Assembly (NCBI GenBank): GCA_029907285.1 | Contig: JARYMD010000121.1 | Coordinates: forward strand, 1 to 11,010 | Reading direction: 5' to 3' | Source of the DNA: Verrucomicrobiota bacterium | GTDB taxonomy: Bacteria > Verrucomicrobiota > Verrucomicrobiia > Limisphaerales > J093 | DNA length: 11,010 nucleotides | The notes under the pieces: model-generated | Told to the model about the DNA's origin: nothing | The model's input: the letters and a program-made list of their open reading frames with translations, nothing else | The model's database searches: none | In this document: positions 7,142-11,010 of the stretch, in pieces | Numbering within the stretch: the stretch's first letter is position 1 | Layout of the letters: each line of letters opens with the position of its first letter | Made by a program: the position numbers and the translations under genes

Positions 7142-8170
7142 TCAGTTGCCAAGGGACCAGCCGGGTTCAATTTCAGCGTCGAGTTCCGTAAGCGGGGCGC
7201 CATGTGCAGCTTTCAGCTCGGCCAGCAAACCAACCATGGCTGCGTTGTCGGTGCAAAAAGCCGAATCTGCAACTCTGAGCGTTAGACCGGCTTGTTGGCA
7301 GCCCATGGTGAGAGCGTGTCTGAGGGATGAGTTGCATGCCACTCCGCCGGAGACTGTCACTGTGTCCACATGAACGCGTTTGGCTGCTCTGACTGTCTTG
7401 GAGGCGAGCACATCGACGATCGCAGCCTGGACGCTGGCGCATAGATCGCGCCGTTTTTCGGGATCGTCCAAGACATCGGGGTGGTCGCGGAGGAAATATG
7501 CGACCGCGGTTTTCAGTCCGCTGAAACTGAAATCGTTTGTGTCGTCTTCGAGCATTGGGCGGGGAAAACGATAGGCTGTTGGGTTGCCGCCTTTGGCCAT
7601 GCGTTCGAGTTGGGGCCCTCCCGGATAGGAAAGGCCGATCAACCGCGCTGTTTTGTCGAAACATTCGCCTGCGGCGTCATCTACCGTTTCCCCGAGAACA
7701 CAATGGTCGAGCAGCGCTCTGACGTGAACGAGCAGAGTGTGTCCGCCGCTGACGATGAGCGAGACGTTTGGTCTGAAAACTTCGAACTCGGCGCGGGCGG
7801 GGTTTCCGCGCACCCAGGCAGAATAAAGGTGAGCTTCATGATGATTGATTCCAAGGAACGGCAAACCGAGGGCGTACGCGAAGCCCTGCGCAAATCTGAG
7901 TCCGACCAGCAGTGCGCCGGGCAATCCGGGGCCGCGCGTAGCTGCGATGAGGCCAATGTCCGCGGGCCGGACGTTCGCGGATTCAAGCGCAAGGCGCGTC
8001 AGGGACGGCAGGTTGCGCAGGTGTTCGCGGGTGGCGAGTTCTGGCACAACACCACCATACTCCGCGTGGGTTGGGATTTGGCTGGCTATCAAGCTGGACA
8101 AAACCGTGCTGTTGCGGACGATTGCCACGCCCGTTTCATCACAGGACGTTTCGATGGCAAGCACGGTCAT
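7142..8170 (-). CDS. tsaD: tRNA N6-adenosine threonylcarbamoyltransferase TsaD
   Basis: This full-length 342-residue protein is the catalytic subunit of the t6A machinery. It moves the threonylcarbamoyl group from threonylcarbamoyl-AMP to A37 of tRNAs that read ANN codons, working with TsaB and TsaE. The N-terminal IETSCDET (6-13) and the ASKHA-type fold motifs are present. The metal ligands match His110 and His114 in NHHEAH and Asp308 in TDNAAM; other markers are SGGHTLL (141-147), GETVDDAAGECFDKTARLLG-like sequence from 160 and VSGGVACN (273-280). It was long annotated as a glycoprotease (Gcp). The ATG at 8168-8170 has only a weak site (AGG about 5 nt upstream). It follows the S41 protease by 55 nt on the same strand and is probably co-transcribed with it. 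Confidence 0.97.
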   Translation of the reverse strand: MTVLAIETSCDETGVAIVRNSTVLSSLIASQIPTHAEYGGVVPELATREHLRNLPSLTRLALESANVRPADIGLIAATRGPGLPGALLVGLRFAQGFAYALGLPFLGINHHEAHLYSAWVRGNPARAEFEVFRPNVSLIVSGGHTLLVHVRALLDHCVLGETVDDAAGECFDKTARLIGLSYPGGPQLERMAKGGNPTAYRFPRPMLEDDTNDFSFSGLKTAVAYFLRDHPDVLDDPEKRRDLCASVQAAIVDVLASKTVRAAKRVHVDTVTVSGGVACNSSLRHALTMGCQQAGLTLRVADSAFCTDNAAMVGLLAELKAAHGAPLTELDAEIEPGWSLGN

Positions 8171-8225
8171 TGAACCTGCAGGCTGTGAAGGGTCTTGGTT
8201 TCTGTCGGAAACTCGCCGTGTGCAG

Positions 8226-9602
8226 TCAGCGTAACGCGGGCTTGGCCTCGTCGCGGGTGCGTTTTGCGGCCACGTTTTCGGGTTTGGATTTGGCGCCTGA
8301 CCCTGTTCTGCTGGTGTACAGAGTTATGCCTTTCAGGAGATCGTTTGCGCGTTCAAGCTGCATGTCTCTGATCTGACGGACCTTCTCCTGGCGTTCGGGA
8401 TCGAGGGTTTCGACAGCTCCGGGTATGCGCTTGATGAACAGGGCTTCTGTTTCCTCGGTTGTCAATGGGACGACGATATCGGGCGTTATGCCTTGCTCGT
8501 GAATGACCCGGTGGCTAGGGGTATAGTATTTGGCTGTCGTGAGGCGCAACGCGGCCCCATCCTGAAGGGTGATGATGCTCTGCACCGATCCTTTGCCGAA
8601 AGTCTGTTCGCCCACGACAACCGCGCGTTTCAGGTCCTGGAGACAACCTGCAACAATCTCCGATGCGCTTGCGCTGCCCTCGTTGACAAGGACAACCATT
8701 GGCAGGTCAAGGTGTTTCCCGCGAGACCTCGACCTGTACTCGCGGCGTTCGGAAGGATCGCGCCCTTCGGTTGACACTATGAGTGTCTTGGCAAGGAGGA
8801 ATTTCTCACAGACCTTGGCTGCTTGATCGAGCAAACCGCCGGGATTGTCGCGCAGGTCAAGTACCAGGCCTTTTGCGCCTTGTTTGGTGAGGCGGTCCAG
8901 GGCTTCATCAAACTCGGCATCGGTGCGTTCGCTGAATTGGGTCAAACGAATGTAACCGATCTGCCCATCACCCAGCGGGAAGTCGCGTTTCCCGTTTATG
9001 TCTTTGACGGATGGCAAATTGATGTCAGCTCTGACGAGTTTGTAGTCTTTGATCGCGCCGCTTGAAGGCCGCAATACCGTGATTGTGACTTCTGTGCCGG
9101 GTTTGCCTCGGAGCCGTTTGACTGCTTCAGTGAGGCTCATTTTTTCGGTGCTGTTGCCATCGATTTTTACGATGCGGTCGCCAGGGAGTATGCCAGCTTG
9201 TGAAGCCGGGGTGTCCTCGATCGGTGCGATAACGGTTAAGAACTCATTTCGGAGTCCGATTTGGATTCCGACGCCGCCAAATGATCCTTCAGTGTCCTTC
9301 TTGAGCTCGTCGTATTTTTCGGGTTCGAGGAATTCGCTGTGCGGATCCAGTGAATTGAGCATGCCTTTAAGGGCGGCGCGTATGAGGTCCTGGTACGTCA
9401 GCTTGTCTCCATCCACGTAATCCTGCCGCACCCTTTCAAGCACTTGGGAGAAAAGACGGAGATTGAGGTAAACGTCGTTCTTTTCGGCGGATTCCGCCGA
9501 TCTCAGATAGTACTGCGCGCCGTAGATCAGGTTAAACGCAAGGGCGCCAACCAGGATCGCGTTGCCAATTCGTTTTTGCATATGCCGCGTTGTTTTCGAC
9601 AT
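8226..9602 (-). CDS. S41 family C-terminal processing protease with PDZ domain
   Basis: This 458-residue protein is a Ctp/Prc-type serine protease. Residues 13-30 (GNAILVGALAFNLIYGAQ) form a signal anchor, so the enzyme works in the periplasm or at the inner membrane. A PDZ domain spans about 105-180 (GGVGIQIG to VTITVLRP). The catalytic domain has LVLDLRDNPGGLLDQA (247-261), the nucleophile Ser312 in GSASASEI (309-316) and Lys337 in GEQTFGKGSVQ (331-341); their spacing of 25 matches known Ser/Lys dyads of this family. The family trims or degrades secreted and envelope proteins from the C terminus. The frame is open far upstream to 10034, but upstream residues lack any family similarity, so I start at the ATG at 9600-9602; MQK at 9581 is an alternative. 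The tail past residue 430 is basic and low in complexity. Confidence 0.94.
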   Translation of the reverse strand: MSKTTRHMQKRIGNAILVGALAFNLIYGAQYYLRSAESAEKNDVYLNLRLFSQVLERVRQDYVDGDKLTYQDLIRAALKGMLNSLDPHSEFLEPEKYDELKKDTEGSFGGVGIQIGLRNEFLTVIAPIEDTPASQAGILPGDRIVKIDGNSTEKMSLTEAVKRLRGKPGTEVTITVLRPSSGAIKDYKLVRADINLPSVKDINGKRDFPLGDGQIGYIRLTQFSERTDAEFDEALDRLTKQGAKGLVLDLRDNPGGLLDQAAKVCEKFLLAKTLIVSTEGRDPSERREYRSRSRGKHLDLPMVVLVNEGSASASEIVAGCLQDLKRAVVVGEQTFGKGSVQSIITLQDGAALRLTTAKYYTPSHRVIHEQGITPDIVVPLTTEETEALFIKRIPGAVETLDPERQEKVRQIRDMQLERANDLLKGITLYTSRTGSGAKSKPENVAAKRTRDEAKPALR

Positions 9603-9747
9603 CGGACAAACTGAACCTACTAGGGTTGAAGCCCAGAGGCAAGTCGGGCGGCTTGTTTGGAGTCTCGGAGTTCTGGCGTCCGAGCGAAGCCCGTGCTTCG
9701 GCGCGGATCGTGACAAGGCCGAAAGATTGAGGGGCGGAAGAGTCATT

Positions 9748-9777
9748 GGCAGAAAAATCGGTGGCAGAAAAATCAAT
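9748..9777 (+). repeat. 15-bp tandem repeat, two copies
   Basis: GGCAGAAAAATC followed by GGT (9748-9762), then by AAT (9763-9777), after which GGCAAAG begins a broken third unit. It is non-coding in context and could arise by replication slippage. Confidence 0.8.
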
Positions 9778-9861
9778 GGCAAAGGAACGAGGTTGCGGAT
9801 GGACCGGTTCAATGCATGTCGGCTGCCAGTCGGGCAGATCCAAGAACAGCGTAAAACAGAG

Positions 9862-10026
9862 TGACAGGCTCGCTGTTTGGGTGTGCACCCAGCGGAGTGC
9901 GTCATGGCCCGCAGATTATCCTTGTTCCAATCCGCGGCTGCCGAAATCTGCGGGTAACTCCTCCGATGCGGATATGGTGTCAGGCTCGTTGTTTGCTCGG
10001 ACATGAAGTGCCAGGCACGTTGTTTG
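9862..10026 (+). repeat. Three dispersed copies of an 18-nt motif, TGNCAGGCWCGYTGTTTG
   Basis: Copies lie at 9862-9879, 9978-9995 and 10009-10026, all in the same orientation. The third holds a perfect GTGCC-A-GGCAC palindrome that is degenerate in the others. Motifs of the GTGCCAGGCAC kind occur as scattered repeats in several bacterial genomes, some linked to REP-associated Y1 transposases; no such gene is in this window. Confidence 0.75.
9908..9954. repeat. Perfect 10-bp inverted repeat
   Basis: CCCGCAGATT (9908-9917) is the exact reverse complement of AATCTGCGGG (9945-9954), with a 27-nt spacer. It lies between the first two 18-nt motif copies. It may form an RNA hairpin in a transcript reaching the protease gene; no T-run follows on either strand, so a simple terminator is unlikely. 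Confidence 0.7.
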
Positions 10027-10181
10027 CCATGCACAGTTCATGAAAGGCGGGCGCGGGCTGGGCTGCGCGGCGTGAACAGGACAACAGGCCATTAAGCGAT
10101 GGCGCGCAAGGGGCTCGGCGCTATACCCTATGGAAGTTTGAAGAGTGGTTTGCCCGGTCCAAGAGCGCCGTGACCTTGCAT

Positions 10182-11010
10182 CTATTTCCTCGAGGGCATT
10201 TGGAGGTCGTGGAGTTTTCTGTAAGTTCCGCCACGTGCGAGCAGTTGTTGATGTGTACCGGTCTCAACTATCCTTCCTTCGTGGAGGACAACTATCACGT
10301 CCGCTTTATGGATGGTTGAGAGCCGGTGCGCGATGCAAATTGTGGTGCGCCCTTGCATCAGGTCGTCAAGTGCAGCCTGGACGGCTCGTTCGCTTTCGGA
10401 GTCCAGAGCGCTTGTCGCCTCGTCGAGTATCAGTATTGGCGCGTTCTTGAGAACCGCGCGGGCTATGGCGATTCTTTGCCGTTCACCGCCCGAGAGTGTG
10501 ACTCCGGCCTGGCCGACGACGGCCTCATATCCGCCGGGTTTGGCCATAATGAAATCGTGGGCATGAGCATGGCGTGCTGCGGCTTCAATTTCTTCGTTGG
10601 TCGCGCCCGGCCTGCCCAAAGCGATGTTGTGGCGGATTGTGTCGTTGAACAGCACACTTTCCTGGGTGACGACTGCGATCTGGCTTCGCAAATCTTGCAT
10701 GGCCACGTCGCGGAGATCAACTCCGCCGATCCGGACCGCGCCGTGTTGCGGATCGTAGAAACGCATGAGCAGGTTTGCGAGCGAGGTTTTGCCCGACCCG
10801 CTTGCTCCCACGACTGCGACCAACTGGCCGGGAGCAATTCGAAGGCTGATGTCTTTCAGGACCGGCTTTTCATTGTAAGCGAACTCAACGCGGTCGAACT
10901 CGATCTCGGCGCCTGCTGCCTTGAGAGGAACCGGCTGAGGCGGCTCTGCCAATGTGCTTCGCATGGCCAGGAGTTCGAACACGCGCTGGCTCGACGCTCT
11001 TGCTTGTTCG
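10182..11010 (-). CDS. MsbA-like ABC exporter, C-terminal ATPase part (partial)
   Basis: Only the end of this gene is in the window; its 5' part with the membrane helices lies beyond 11010. The frame stays open to the edge and reads EQARASSQRVFELLAM, the linker that normally joins the last membrane helix to the ATPase domain. Numbering from the V at 10982 as residue 1, the ATPase has Walker A GASGSGKT (59-66), Q-loop VTQESVLF (105-112), signature LSGGERQR (163-170), Walker B ILILDE (183-188) and switch His219 in IAHRLST. This is the type-IV exporter fold of MsbA, LmrA and multidrug or lipid A flippases, with membrane and ATPase parts in one chain that works as a homodimer or heterodimer. All key residues are present, so it should be active. 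The substrate cannot be told from this part. Confidence 0.93.
   Translation of the reverse strand, partial: EQARASSQRVFELLAMRSTLAEPPQPVPLKAAGAEIEFDRVEFAYNEKPVLKDISLRIAPGQLVAVVGASGSGKTSLANLLMRFYDPQHGAVRIGGVDLRDVAMQDLRSQIAVVTQESVLFNDTIRHNIALGRPGATNEEIEAAARHAHAHDFIMAKPGGYEAVVGQAGVTLSGGERQRIAIARAVLKNAPILILDEATSALDSESERAVQAALDDLMQGRTTICIAHRLSTIHKADVIVVLHEGRIVETGTHQQLLARGGTYRKLHDLQMPSRK

Larger units (their letters stand above)
9603..10181. other. 579-nt intergenic region with short repeats
   Basis: Nothing here looks coding, although frames stay open on both strands because the sequence is GC-rich. It contains a 15-bp tandem pair (9748-9777), three copies of an 18-nt motif (9862-9879, 9978-9995, 10009-10026) and a perfect 10-bp inverted repeat (9908-9954). 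It must hold the 3' end signals of the ABC transporter gene and the leader of the protease gene, but I can place neither with confidence. Confidence 0.6.

Noticed and set aside
9614..9642. Minus-strand promoter TTGCCT-N17-TAGGTT before the protease gene
   Set aside because: Spacing is right, but the transcript would start about 4-5 nt before the chosen ATG, leaving almost no leader, and both boxes are weak.
9603..10034. A 144-codon N-terminal extension of the S41 protease
   Set aside because: The extension reads through intergenic repeats, has no family similarity and would put the signal anchor in the middle of the protein. The ATG at 9602 gives a normal N terminus.

Overview
The window looks like chromosomal DNA of a GC-rich Gram-negative bacterium, most likely a member of the Verrucomicrobiota. 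That assignment is inference. It rests on a secreted delta-60 repeat protein ending in the short 'FFRL' C-terminal module common in that phylum, on a single-gene SpmA-SpmB fusion in a non-Firmicute context, and on a small free-standing GIY-YIG gene directly behind a tRNA. There is no rRNA or other marker to settle it.

Layout. Positions 1-268 hold no gene I can support. Three plus-strand genes follow with short gaps (37 and 15 nt) and may form one transcript: a fused SpmA/SpmB membrane protein (269-1588), an MtnA-type methylthioribose-1-phosphate isomerase (1626-2768) and a large secreted delta-60 repeat protein (2784-5378). After 90 nt comes a PIG-L (LmbE-like) zinc deacetylase (5469-6356) with an altered AHPDDE motif. 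Two minus-strand units fill the right half: an S41 C-terminal processing protease (8226-9602) 55 nt upstream of tsaD (7142-8170), and the 3' part of an MsbA-like ABC exporter running off the right edge (10182-11010). The 579 nt between the ABC gene and the protease is non-coding and carries short repeats and inverted repeats.

The unusual part is 6368-7064. An intact initiator tRNA-fMet (6600-6674) is followed 23 nt later by a small GIY-YIG nuclease gene (6698-6967). Around this pair lie nested repeats. A 98-bp copy of the tRNA promoter plus the exact 5' half of the tRNA sits 171 bp upstream. A perfect 32-bp direct repeat, containing a 9-bp-stem GC hairpin, occurs at 6457-6488 and again at 7010-7041. 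A perfect 20-bp repeat of the tRNA 3' end plus downstream flank occurs at 6664-6683 and 7045-7064. Removing one 553-bp period between the 32-bp repeats would join a tRNA-fMet 5' half to a tRNA-fMet 3' end. The structure therefore reads like a very small cassette (intact tRNA plus nuclease) lodged in a hairpin-bearing tRNA-fMet relic. I regard this as the main discovery candidate. The repeats are read directly from the sequence; mobility and any role of the nuclease in it are inference.

Functionally the other genes are a mix of housekeeping (TsaD for tRNA t6A, MtnA for methionine salvage), envelope work (protease, ABC exporter, secreted repeat protein) and poorly understood functions (SpmAB, PIG-L). 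Apart from the tRNA locus and the repeat-bearing intergenic region, the window is ordinary.
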